The notes beneath the pieces were generated by a model. That model did no database searches. It saw only the letters and a program-made list of their open reading frames with translations, and was not told where the DNA came from. From contig CBDICS010000086.1 in assembly GCA_965277415.1 (NCBI GenBank), forward strand, positions 67,590-131,589: a DNA stretch of 64,000 nucleotides, written 5' to 3'. This document shows positions 57,429-64,000 of the stretch, piece by piece (the stretch's first letter is position 1; the number at the start of each line of letters is the position of its first letter). The translations under genes and the position numbers were made by a program. This DNA is from JAHDHW01 sp965277415. GTDB lineage: Bacteria > Bacteroidota > Bacteroidia > Chitinophagales > Saprospiraceae.

Positions 57429-58736
57429 ATGAAAATCCGAAACAAACTTTTACTCAGCAATTTATTTTTTAGTTTATTTATTACAACGATACTTAGTGCT
57501 CAAGTTAAAGTTGATGTCAATAGCAGTGTTGGAATCAAAACCGAGCCTTTTTCCTGGGCCCCTACTAATTATTATCCGGAGCTATCACTTTTGGGGCGAT
57601 TTGATATGCGATATCCAGGTCTTTATCTTGTTAATTTTCTGATTGGAAATCAAGTAGGGAATAGTTCAATGACTGGGGATTTTAATTTTTTATTTGGACA
57701 ATTTAATGGAGAGTCGCTTACCAATGGAAGGTTGAATACCTTAATAGGTAAATGGACAGGTCGGAGTGTTACTTCTGGTAGTGGAAATGTGTGCTTAGGA
57801 GGAGGAAGTGGAAGTAACCTAACAACTGGTTGGGAAAATACTTTTTTAGGAGGAACATCGGGAGGAAATTTTAATACTGGAAACTTTAATGTTGCAATAG
57901 GAAAAAAAGCTGGAACTTCAGATACAGGAACGACAATATGTACCGGGACCAATAATGTTTTGATTGGTACTGATGTTGGAGAATCTATTTCTGGAAATGC
58001 ATCTGGAAATGTTGGAATAGGGACTTTTGCTTTGATTGGTCTCAATGCTGGAATTGATAATCTAGCATTAGGGAAACAGGCATTAGGACATGTACAGAAC
58101 GGTCAATCTAATGTCGCTATTGGTGCTTATTCCGGTGATTATACTATAGGTAGTCAAAACGTGTATATAGGAAACCATGCAGGAGAAGGAGATGCAAACA
58201 ATCCCAGTAATGAAAGCAACCGCTTATATATTCATAGCTCAACAGTACCAACGTCCAATCCTTTAGTCTATGGAGAATTTTTAACCCCTCTATTAAGAAT
58301 TAATGGAAAAACCGAAATCATTGGAAATTTAGAAGTAAATAATAATGTAGATATTGTCGGAACTTTGACGGCATCTGTTAAAAATTTTAAAATCGACCAT
58401 CCATTAAATCCGGATGAAAAGGATTTGGTTTTTGCATCAATAGAAGCTCCTGAGATGCTCAATATGTTTAGAGGTAATGTGACTACAGATAAAGATGGTT
58501 ATGCAAAGGTTGTCTTGCCAGATTATTTTACAGTCTCAAATACCAATTTAAGTTATCATTTGACCTGTATTGGTGTATTCGCACAAGCTATGGTAAGCCA
58601 AAAAGCAAAAGACAATACTTTCATTATCCAGACAGACCAACCTTATGTAGAGGTTAGTTGGCAAGTTTTGGCTCAACGAGATGATGAATGGGCAAGATTG
58701 AATCCATTAATAGTAGAACAGGAAAAAGAAAAGTGA
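57429..58736 (+). CDS. Trimeric-adhesin-head/tail-fibre-like secreted protein
   Basis: 435 aa with a signal peptide (FSLFITTILSAQ). Residues ~95-265 are a run of short beta-roll repeats built on (N/G)T.(I/L)G and NVAIG (NTLIGKWTG, NVCLGGGSG, NTFLGGTSG, NVAIGKKAG, NVLIGTDVG, NVAIGAYSG, NVYIGNHAG), the pattern of YadA-type heads. A linker (NLEVNNNVDIVGTLTA) leads to a C-terminal domain (~320-435: KNFKIDHPLNPDEKDLVFAS, GYAKVVLPDYFT, HLTCIGVFAQAMVS, VEVSWQVLAQR). This resembles the conserved fibre domain common in Bacteroidota surface proteins. It lacks a YadA membrane anchor, so it may be a free or T9SS-independent fibre. Its promoter is module copy 3. Confidence 0.8.
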   Translation: MKIRNKLLLSNLFFSLFITTILSAQVKVDVNSSVGIKTEPFSWAPTNYYPELSLLGRFDMRYPGLYLVNFLIGNQVGNSSMTGDFNFLFGQFNGESLTNGRLNTLIGKWTGRSVTSGSGNVCLGGGSGSNLTTGWENTFLGGTSGGNFNTGNFNVAIGKKAGTSDTGTTICTGTNNVLIGTDVGESISGNASGNVGIGTFALIGLNAGIDNLALGKQALGHVQNGQSNVAIGAYSGDYTIGSQNVYIGNHAGEGDANNPSNESNRLYIHSSTVPTSNPLVYGEFLTPLLRINGKTEIIGNLEVNNNVDIVGTLTASVKNFKIDHPLNPDEKDLVFASIEAPEMLNMFRGNVTTDKDGYAKVVLPDYFTVSNTNLSYHLTCIGVFAQAMVSQKAKDNTFIIQTDQPYVEVSWQVLAQRDDEWARLNPLIVEQEKEK

Positions 58737-58812
58737 TTTTATTTTTAATTGAGACATCTTTCAAGTACTAAATTTACGTAACTATATATGAAACTAATTC
58801 AGTAAAGGATGC

Positions 58813-58971
58813 ATGATGTATATACAGCGTTATTATAATGAAGCACGTATTCAAGAATTGATAACCGGCACTCGATTCAATATTATTGCTTTAGAGAAAC
58901 ATGTTATTTATGATTTAGTGAGAAACAAAGAAAAGAGTCGATTTCATGTCGTATTGGAAAAGCAAAAATAA
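58813..58971 (+). CDS. 52-aa ORF translationally coupled to the CMAH-like gene
   Basis: Starts ATG ATG at 58813 and encodes MMYIQRYYNEARIQELITG then TRFNIIALEKHVIYDLVRNK and EKSRFHVVLEKQK. Its TAA stop shares a base with the next ATG (TAATG at 58969-58973), the same coupling as between other genes in this window. The predicted secondary structure is helix-strand-helix-strand. No known family. The coupling and open frame argue for a real gene, the size against certainty. Confidence 0.55.
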   Translation: MMYIQRYYNEARIQELITGTRFNIIALEKHVIYDLVRNKEKSRFHVVLEKQK

Positions 58972-60650
58972 TGAAAAAATTAGGACGCTTTAAAGTCATC
59001 AGTTCCTCCAAATCAATTAGTCATGATAAAGCACATTTAAAGATTGGAGTAAATGATTTAGGGAATCACTTCCTTGTAGTCAATGAGGATCATGAGATAC
59101 AACATGTCATAGACAAGGTTTGTAATCATGCAGGAGGAAGATTGATCCTTAAAGAAGGGCGAGCCGTTTGTCCTATGCATGGCTGGCAATTAGATCTTAA
59201 GTCGCTTCAATATAATGATTCACATGTTTGTAAGCCAACAATCGATTATGTCGAGACAAAGGGCGGTGAGGTCGTTTTTGAAGATTATAACCGAAGTTTA
59301 AAAAATCCATTTAAAAAGAATAAGAAAGGGAAGATAGAGTTAAGGTGGTTAAATCATGCAGCAATTCATATTACCTGTAACGGGATCACTTTAGTAACGG
59401 ACCCCTGGCTATTTGGCCCTGCCTTTATGACGGGTTGGTGGTTGGCCAATCCTTCGCCGGATGATGCGATAGCCCTTTTGAAAAATGCGGATTTCGTTTT
59501 CTTATCTCACAATCATCCGGATCATTTACACGCGGAGACCCTGGCTGTACTACCAAGAGATAAGAAAATGATTATACCGGATTTTCAATCTAAATCTGTA
59601 GAAAAGTATTTAAAAGCTTTAGGTTTTGAAAACTGTCGTGCATTAGGATTTAATGAAATTTATGAATTAATAGAAGACTTTCAAATAAGTATTCTTAAGT
59701 CGGGTGATTTTAGAGATGATTCTGGAATTTATATTTGTGCGAATGGATATGAAATCCTATTAACTGTGGATGCGAAGTTTTTAAATAGTCATGAATTGCC
59801 TCAACAAATAGATTTATTGTGTACTTCTTTTGCGGGAGGAGCGAGCGGCTTCCCTTTGTGTTTTGAAAATTTCACACAAGTTCATAAAGATAAGATATTG
59901 CAAAGGAATAGAAATTCAAATTTGTTCATGGTGCAGCAATACATCGAGCAGTCAAAACCAAAATATTACATGCCTTATGCAGGAATGTTTGTCGAATATG
60001 CAGAAAGGGATGATTATATCTATAGGCACAATAAGAAAAATACAGTTGAGAAATATGAAATAATTTGTAAACAATTAGAAGTAGAATTGGTGTACCCAAA
60101 ATCTAATCAAATGATTGTTTTCGAAAATGATCATTTGAGATTTCAAGAACTTAAGCTATCTTACCTTAAGAGAGAATCCCCTGATTTTTATATTCAAAAA
60201 CTCAAAGAAGAATATAATTATGATGCACAAAAAATAATACATTATTTAGAAAAAGCGAATTATCAGGGTGACCAGATTCTACAGTTGATACCAACAGATG
60301 ATGATTTTAATCAAATTGTGGATTTGGTTATTTTCGCTGATTTTAAGCACCAAATATTTAAAACCATTAATGCAGCTGATTTATTGACTGAAAAAACAGG
60401 TTGTCGCGTGATGCAAATGCGAATTCGGCCAGAAGTATTGATGTGTGTAATCGACAATAAACTCCCTTGGGAAGATATATCTATTGGTTTCCAAATGCGT
60501 GTTGAAAGATCACCTAATGAATATGAAAGCGACTTTTGGTTTCACTTTACGAATATCTATATTGGCGAAAAAGATTTCCGCTACTCTTCTTTTTGTGGGG
60601 CCTGTACGGTCATTGATCAAAATCCTATTTGGGTCAAATCAGCATTATAG
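58971..60650 (+). CDS. Rieske / metallo-beta-lactamase-fold protein, CMP-N-acetylneuraminate monooxygenase-like
   Basis: 559 aa, cytosolic. The N-terminal Rieske [2Fe-2S] domain has ligands C51-N-H53 and C67-P-M-H70 (VCNHAGGRLIL, VCPMHGWQ). A metallo-beta-lactamase-fold domain follows from ~120, with LNHAAIHITCNGITLVTDPW and the metal motif H180-N-H182-P-D184-H185. The order and total length match vertebrate-type CMP-Neu5Ac hydroxylase (CMAH), which makes CMP-Neu5Gc; bacterial relatives are scarcer and their substrates mostly unproven. A C-terminal region (~420-559) is of unknown fold. No sialic-acid biosynthesis genes are nearby, so another substrate is quite possible. Confidence 0.8.
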   Translation: MKKLGRFKVISSSKSISHDKAHLKIGVNDLGNHFLVVNEDHEIQHVIDKVCNHAGGRLILKEGRAVCPMHGWQLDLKSLQYNDSHVCKPTIDYVETKGGEVVFEDYNRSLKNPFKKNKKGKIELRWLNHAAIHITCNGITLVTDPWLFGPAFMTGWWLANPSPDDAIALLKNADFVFLSHNHPDHLHAETLAVLPRDKKMIIPDFQSKSVEKYLKALGFENCRALGFNEIYELIEDFQISILKSGDFRDDSGIYICANGYEILLTVDAKFLNSHELPQQIDLLCTSFAGGASGFPLCFENFTQVHKDKILQRNRNSNLFMVQQYIEQSKPKYYMPYAGMFVEYAERDDYIYRHNKKNTVEKYEIICKQLEVELVYPKSNQMIVFENDHLRFQELKLSYLKRESPDFYIQKLKEEYNYDAQKIIHYLEKANYQGDQILQLIPTDDDFNQIVDLVIFADFKHQIFKTINAADLLTEKTGCRVMQMRIRPEVLMCVIDNKLPWEDISIGFQMRVERSPNEYESDFWFHFTNIYIGEKDFRYSSFCGACTVIDQNPIWVKSAL

Positions 60651-60728
60651 TATTAAAAAAGAATAAGCCGATATTCTTGATATATGTGGAGCAAAGTTTT
60701 TAAATAATCTTCCCACAATCGAAGTTTT

Positions 60729-61463
60729 TCAACGCAAGGTTTCAAATATTACAGGACTAGTCCAACTAATGACTGGGTATTTCCTCTTAAATGCCCATGA
60801 TAAAACCTGACCACCCCAATGCCCATTGGAGTCTTTTTCAAAAAGAAGCCGATCTGCTTGAATGGTAAGACCAACTTTTTTATGAGCGAATCCGTGTTGA
60901 TCGAATAAGCTTGCTTCGATGCTTCCATCTTCATTGATTTTCATATCTCGAATTATACCAACGTGACCATAGCCCGTTTTTTGACTATGAAAATACATTG
61001 ATACAATGGAACCAACAACTGGAGGGTAAACTGACTTTTTATTTTTAAAATTTTCAAGACGGACAGAATAACCTTTTAGCGAATCGCTGGCACCTGTTAC
61101 ATTTTTATGATGGATCGCAATGTTTTCTGCCAAATCTTTACCGTGACCCAAACGCATATTTATACTTGAAGGAATTCCATAAATAGCGGTTAGAAATCTA
61201 TGAACTAATTCTGTACATTGATATTTCCGGCCATTTTTTTTTGCTCCGTTTGAATAAGCAATCACGCCATAATAGGATTCAATCTTAGCGCCGAATTTTC
61301 CCCATACCATGTTCTTAGGAGGAGCCTCAGGAATCAATGACAAAAACTTTTTTCCTTGTACCGAAACTATTGTCAATGAATCATTCTGTGCTTTTAAAGC
61401 ATTGGAATTAAAAAGAAATAGCAGAAAAAAAATGCTTGGAAGAAATTGGAGATAGCATTTCAT
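60729..61463 (-). CDS. Secreted CHAP-domain (NlpC/P60-like) cysteine hydrolase
   Basis: 244 aa with a signal peptide (~1-25, NALKAQ). The CHAP-type domain has catalytic Cys83 in KYQCTELVHRFL and His167 in GYGHVGIIRDM, with VVGSIVSMYFHS between them. Enzymes of this family cut peptidoglycan amide or peptide bonds, or related thiol-labile bonds, in the periplasm or outside. It starts 4 bp downstream of the cyclase/AraC gene on the same strand, so the two are co-transcribed. Convergent with the CMAH-like gene (78-bp gap with a weak AAGAAT/ATTCTT hairpin). Confidence 0.82.
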   Translation of the reverse strand: MKCYLQFLPSIFFLLFLFNSNALKAQNDSLTIVSVQGKKFLSLIPEAPPKNMVWGKFGAKIESYYGVIAYSNGAKKNGRKYQCTELVHRFLTAIYGIPSSINMRLGHGKDLAENIAIHHKNVTGASDSLKGYSVRLENFKNKKSVYPPVVGSIVSMYFHSQKTGYGHVGIIRDMKINEDGSIEASLFDQHGFAHKKVGLTIQADRLLFEKDSNGHWGGQVLSWAFKRKYPVISWTSPVIFETLR

Positions 61464-61467
61464 TGAA

Positions 61468-63807
61468 TTATTTTTTAAGTTCTTTCCAATAAGTCTTTGG
61501 TGTCTTCCCTGTTATTTTCTTGAAGAAAGTATTAAAAACAGTTTTGGAATTAAATCCACTATCGAAGGCTAGCGCAAGAATAGTTAAGTGCTGTTGAGCA
61601 GGATCAGCAGCTTTTGATTTGAAAGCTTCCACACGGTAAGAATTGACGTATGCCGAAAAATTCTTACCGAAACCTTCATTGAGTAATTGCGATAAATGGT
61701 TAGGTGGAATCTCCATGATTTGAGCCAAGCTGCGGAGTGTCAAATTCGGGTCAAGGTATGGTTTTTTATCTGTCATCAAAGCGTCTAATTGATTTCGGTA
61801 TTGCTCCAGTAATGCTTTATTGAGCAATGCTTTTTTATATTTTCTATTGGAAAGGTCAAAGCTTGAAGTTTTTGCAAAAATCTGTTGCATCAATTCTTGA
61901 AAACGAGGAATCGAATGGAGTGATTTGAGGATAGGTTCGGTGTAAATCAGTAAGGCTAATGGTAATTTGTAGTCAACCGCTTGTTCAATGAGCTGGATGG
62001 CCTCATCGTGTCTTCCCATCATCGTTTTGACCAAGGTTAAAAACCTTAGGGCACTTCCCATCGAATCAGATTGCAATGCAGCTTCTAATTTAGTAATGCC
62101 TTCTGCTACCTTTTCGACATTGTTCTGAGCAACATAAGCCAATGTAGTTCCTCCTAGTTTTGTTAAATCTCCTCCTTGGTTTTCGGGAAGGTTTTGAAAA
62201 AAGATTAGCCCTTCATTTACACGCCCTGTCAGTAATAGGATTTCTCCTAAGTATATATGCGGAAAAGGCAATTCCGGTTTTAACCGAAGGCTTTTTTCAA
62301 AATAAGGAATGGCCAAGTCATACTTTTCCTGAAGGTAAAATAAAAACCCTTTATAATGATGGTTCATGGCGGAAAAAGGGTCGAGTTGTAAGGCTTTATC
62401 AATATAATTTTGAGCAGCGTCTAACTTCCCCTCTATCGTCAAAATATTTGCCATTGTCAGAAACATTTCATCAGAAGGTCGTAGTTCTATTGCTTTGCTT
62501 ATATGTCGATAGGCCCTTTCGATATCCCATTTTTGCCAACAAGCAATCCAAGATAAATTCAATTGAGATTCAGGTAAGTTTTTATCCAATTCTAAAGCTT
62601 TTTCCAAAAAGGGTTTTGCTTTGGCAAAAGATTCGGGAGCTGGCAAAAGCCCCATCGCCCCAAGAAATGTGTAGCCTTGATTTATCCCCAAATATGGTAA
62701 AGGAAATTTAGGCTGTTCAGCAATGACTTCCTTAAAAATCGAGATAGCTTTTTCAGTACTGGGTAGATTCAATTTCATCAAATAATACCGACCTTTTAAA
62801 TATTTTTTATACACGTCAATCGGAATATCAGGAGCATCTACTAAGCGGTTCTCTATATCAAAGTGCCCAATATGTTCTCGTAGTTTATCTGCAATCAAGA
62901 GACTGATTTTATCCTGAACAGCAAAGATATCTTCCATTGATCGATCAAAAGTTTCAGACCAGAAATGAAAATCATCTGCAACATTAATCAACTGTGCAGT
63001 TATCCGCATCTTGTCGCCCGATAAGCGGATGCTGCCTTCCAGAATAGTAGAAACGTTTAATTCATGGCCAATTTGAGGAATCGGTATATTTTTGTTTTTA
63101 AAGAAAAATGAAGAAGTTCTGGAGGTAACCTTTAGTTCTTTGATTTTAGCTAAAGCATTGATGATTTCCTCCGTCATCCCATCTGTAAAATATTCATTAT
63201 CCGTATTGGAACTCATATTTACAAAAGGAAGTACGGCGATGGATTTAGTGCTTTCCTTTTGTTTTCCTTTTCCGCTTAATTGAAATGGCTCAGGAACTTT
63301 AATCCCCTTATTTGTAATCGCGAATACTTCAACGGGTTTTACAATATTTTTTAATTCAAAATGCCCCATCGAAGTAGACGAGATTTCCTGGTGATTTTTA
63401 AGTTCATCATTTAATTTCTCTGAAACCAGAATGGCTCCAGCTATACTCATACTTTCAATCCGAGAAGCAAAATTAACCCCGTCTCCATATACCTCTGTTC
63501 CATTAAAAACAATATCTCCCATATGCAAACCAACCCTTAAGGGAACAGGATCATTCTCCTGCAAAAGTTGTTGAATCTTAATGGCACAGAATACTGCTTC
63601 GATAGCACTGTGAAAAACGCTGAGCGTCCCATCTCCGTAATATTGTATGATTTCTCCCCGATGCAGTTCGTGTTGATGGTCAAAAACTTGCCGATGGCGG
63701 GCTCTTGCTTTTACAGCAGCGCTTTCATCTTGCTGCATTAAAGCCGTATATCCAACAATATCGGTGAACATGATGGCAGCGAGACGGCGGTTTTTTTGAT
63801 TCTCCAT
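61468..63807 (-). CDS. Guanylate/adenylate cyclase domain - FlgO-like - TPR - AraC-type HTH regulator
   Basis: 779 aa. Residues ~8-170 form a class III cyclase catalytic domain with metal Asp16 (MFTDIVGYTALM) and Asp59 (YYGDGTLSVF), plus VGLHMGDIVF and GDGVNFASRIE. Residues ~190-310 are a FlgO/TolB-N-like domain (SIAVLPFVNMSSNTDNEYFT, EEIINALAKI). TPR repeats (~330-640) follow. The last ~100 residues are an AraC/XylS helix-turn-helix (LTLRSLAQIMEIPPNHLSQL, ILALAFDSGFNSKTVFNTFF, KKITGKTPKTYWKEL). No transmembrane segment, so cytosolic. Whether it makes cyclic nucleotide or uses the domain as a sensor is unknown. It is a one-protein signal-to-DNA fusion likely acting on its own operon. Confidence 0.9.
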   Translation of the reverse strand: MENQKNRRLAAIMFTDIVGYTALMQQDESAAVKARARHRQVFDHQHELHRGEIIQYYGDGTLSVFHSAIEAVFCAIKIQQLLQENDPVPLRVGLHMGDIVFNGTEVYGDGVNFASRIESMSIAGAILVSEKLNDELKNHQEISSTSMGHFELKNIVKPVEVFAITNKGIKVPEPFQLSGKGKQKESTKSIAVLPFVNMSSNTDNEYFTDGMTEEIINALAKIKELKVTSRTSSFFFKNKNIPIPQIGHELNVSTILEGSIRLSGDKMRITAQLINVADDFHFWSETFDRSMEDIFAVQDKISLLIADKLREHIGHFDIENRLVDAPDIPIDVYKKYLKGRYYLMKLNLPSTEKAISIFKEVIAEQPKFPLPYLGINQGYTFLGAMGLLPAPESFAKAKPFLEKALELDKNLPESQLNLSWIACWQKWDIERAYRHISKAIELRPSDEMFLTMANILTIEGKLDAAQNYIDKALQLDPFSAMNHHYKGFLFYLQEKYDLAIPYFEKSLRLKPELPFPHIYLGEILLLTGRVNEGLIFFQNLPENQGGDLTKLGGTTLAYVAQNNVEKVAEGITKLEAALQSDSMGSALRFLTLVKTMMGRHDEAIQLIEQAVDYKLPLALLIYTEPILKSLHSIPRFQELMQQIFAKTSSFDLSNRKYKKALLNKALLEQYRNQLDALMTDKKPYLDPNLTLRSLAQIMEIPPNHLSQLLNEGFGKNFSAYVNSYRVEAFKSKAADPAQQHLTILALAFDSGFNSKTVFNTFFKKITGKTPKTYWKELKK

Positions 63808-63842
63808 AGTTTAAAAGCTTTATAAGGGGGTTTTTATAAAAA

Positions 63843-63879
63843 GATTTGTTCAAAAATAGCAGCCATTTTTGAACAAATC
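63843..63879 (-). promoter_or_regulatory. Perfect 15-bp palindrome overlapping a putative promoter upstream of the cyclase/AraC gene
   Basis: GATTTGTTCAAAAAT (63843-63857) and ATTTTTGAACAAATC (63865-63879) are exact complements with a 7-nt loop. Read on the minus strand, TATTTTTG (63858-63851) fits the -7 box and ATTG 20 bp before it fits the -33 box, so the palindrome covers the promoter. It is also followed by TTTTT in that direction, so a terminator of an unseen upstream gene is the alternative. The ATG is 36 bp further. Confidence 0.6.
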
Positions 63880-63973
63880 AATGAAAGCTTTTATGTTTGG
63901 TTAGCATATTTTTATAAAAGAAGTAAAAGTACAATACTTTTCGAAGTTTAGAGCATCTTGGGAATTTATACTC

Positions 63974-64000
63974 ATGGCAATCGCAAGGTTATCTATTAAA
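63974..64000 (-). repeat. 27-bp repeat, inverted copy of 14822-14848
   Basis: Bases 63974-64000 are the exact reverse complement of 14822-14848 (27 of 27) and may continue beyond the window end. On the inner side the match stops at once. Both copies lie in intergenic DNA. Confidence 0.7.

Noticed and set aside
57650..58045. Minus-strand open frame opposite the adhesin repeats
   Set aside because: Pro/Val-rich composition is the antisense reading of the NVAIG repeats.
57780..58190. CRISPR-like or tandem DNA repeat in the adhesin gene
   Set aside because: Repetition is at the protein level (NVAIG motifs of variable spacing); DNA units are not identical and lie inside an open frame.
63974..64000. 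Insertion-sequence end
   Set aside because: The 27-bp inverted pair is 49 kb apart with no transposase and no target duplication; not enough for a mobile element.
1..64000. tRNA, rRNA or riboswitch genes
   Set aside because: No cloverleaf, rRNA core or familiar riboswitch motif was recognised by reading; a covariance scan could not be run.

Overview
The window is AT-rich chromosomal DNA from a member of the Bacteroidota, most likely a Saprospiria-type environmental (marine or sludge) bacterium. The pointers are a type IX secretion (T9SS) C-terminal tail, LytS/LytTR two-component genes, giant DUF6443-type Rhs proteins, OmpH/Skp-like and LolA-like proteins, DUF4157/eCIS-core proteins, promoter boxes of the Bacteroidota TTG / TAnnTTTG type, and weak Shine-Dalgarno signals. 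I see no tRNA, rRNA, CRISPR array or transposase gene.

Layout. (1) 1-13262, minus strand: an insecticidal-type Tc toxin locus, transcribed leftwards. First comes a fused TcB-TcC (SpvB-MidN-MidC-Rhs) protein of 2485 aa with a variable C-terminal domain, then a Cys-rich lipoprotein, two small membrane proteins, and a TcA-like protein cut off by the window edge. (2) 13663-17357: an MDR-type oxidoreductase and an 810-aa eCIS-core (DUF4157) protein that ends in an RNase A-like CdiA-CT-type domain. (3) 17442-19690: pxpABC, an ATP-dependent 5-oxoprolinase. (4) 19707-24010: a TonB-dependent receptor convergent with pxpC and divergent from a LytS-type kinase/LytTR regulator pair. (5) 24116-26383: a T9SS-exported CotH-kinase protein closed by a strong terminator. 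(6) 26630-32172: a xylose operon (dienelactone hydrolase-like protein, xylulokinase, xylose isomerase, sugar/H+ symporter). (7) 32923-55349: an eight- to nine-gene operon around two giant secreted proteins (2308 and 2760 aa), with a predicted outer-membrane barrel, an FN3-like protein, an OmpH/Skp-like protein, an inner-membrane-anchored protein, a LolA-like protein and a terminal lipoprotein. It looks like a self-contained polymorphic Rhs toxin/export locus. (8) 56142-58736: a Cys-rich lipoprotein and a trimeric-adhesin/tail-fibre-like protein. (9) 58813-60650: a 52-aa ORF coupled to a Rieske plus metallo-beta-lactamase-fold protein resembling CMP-Neu5Ac hydroxylase. (10) 60729-63807, minus strand: a CHAP-type hydrolase and a guanylate-cyclase-domain/TPR/AraC-HTH regulator.

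The most striking non-coding signal is a promoter module that occurs three times (32590-32674, 55698-55782, 56961-57045). It has two identical 9-bp direct repeats (TGACGCGTT) 21 bp apart, then exactly 22 bp, then a YTTG -33 box, exactly 21 bp and a TAYATTTA -7 box. It stands in front of the Rhs operon, the Cys-rich lipoprotein and the adhesin-like gene. Two 9-bp direct repeats with a 12-bp spacer is the geometry bound by LytTR-family activators, and a LytTR regulator is encoded at 23315-24010. I infer that these three surface/secretion units form one regulon. Copies 2 and 3 also share a duplicated leader of about 250 nt.

Taken together the window carries three different large-toxin architectures (Tc, eCIS-linked, Bacteroidota Rhs) beside ordinary catabolic genes. 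The secreted Rhs operon with its own envelope-biogenesis proteins and LytTR-like operator is the best candidate for an undescribed system.
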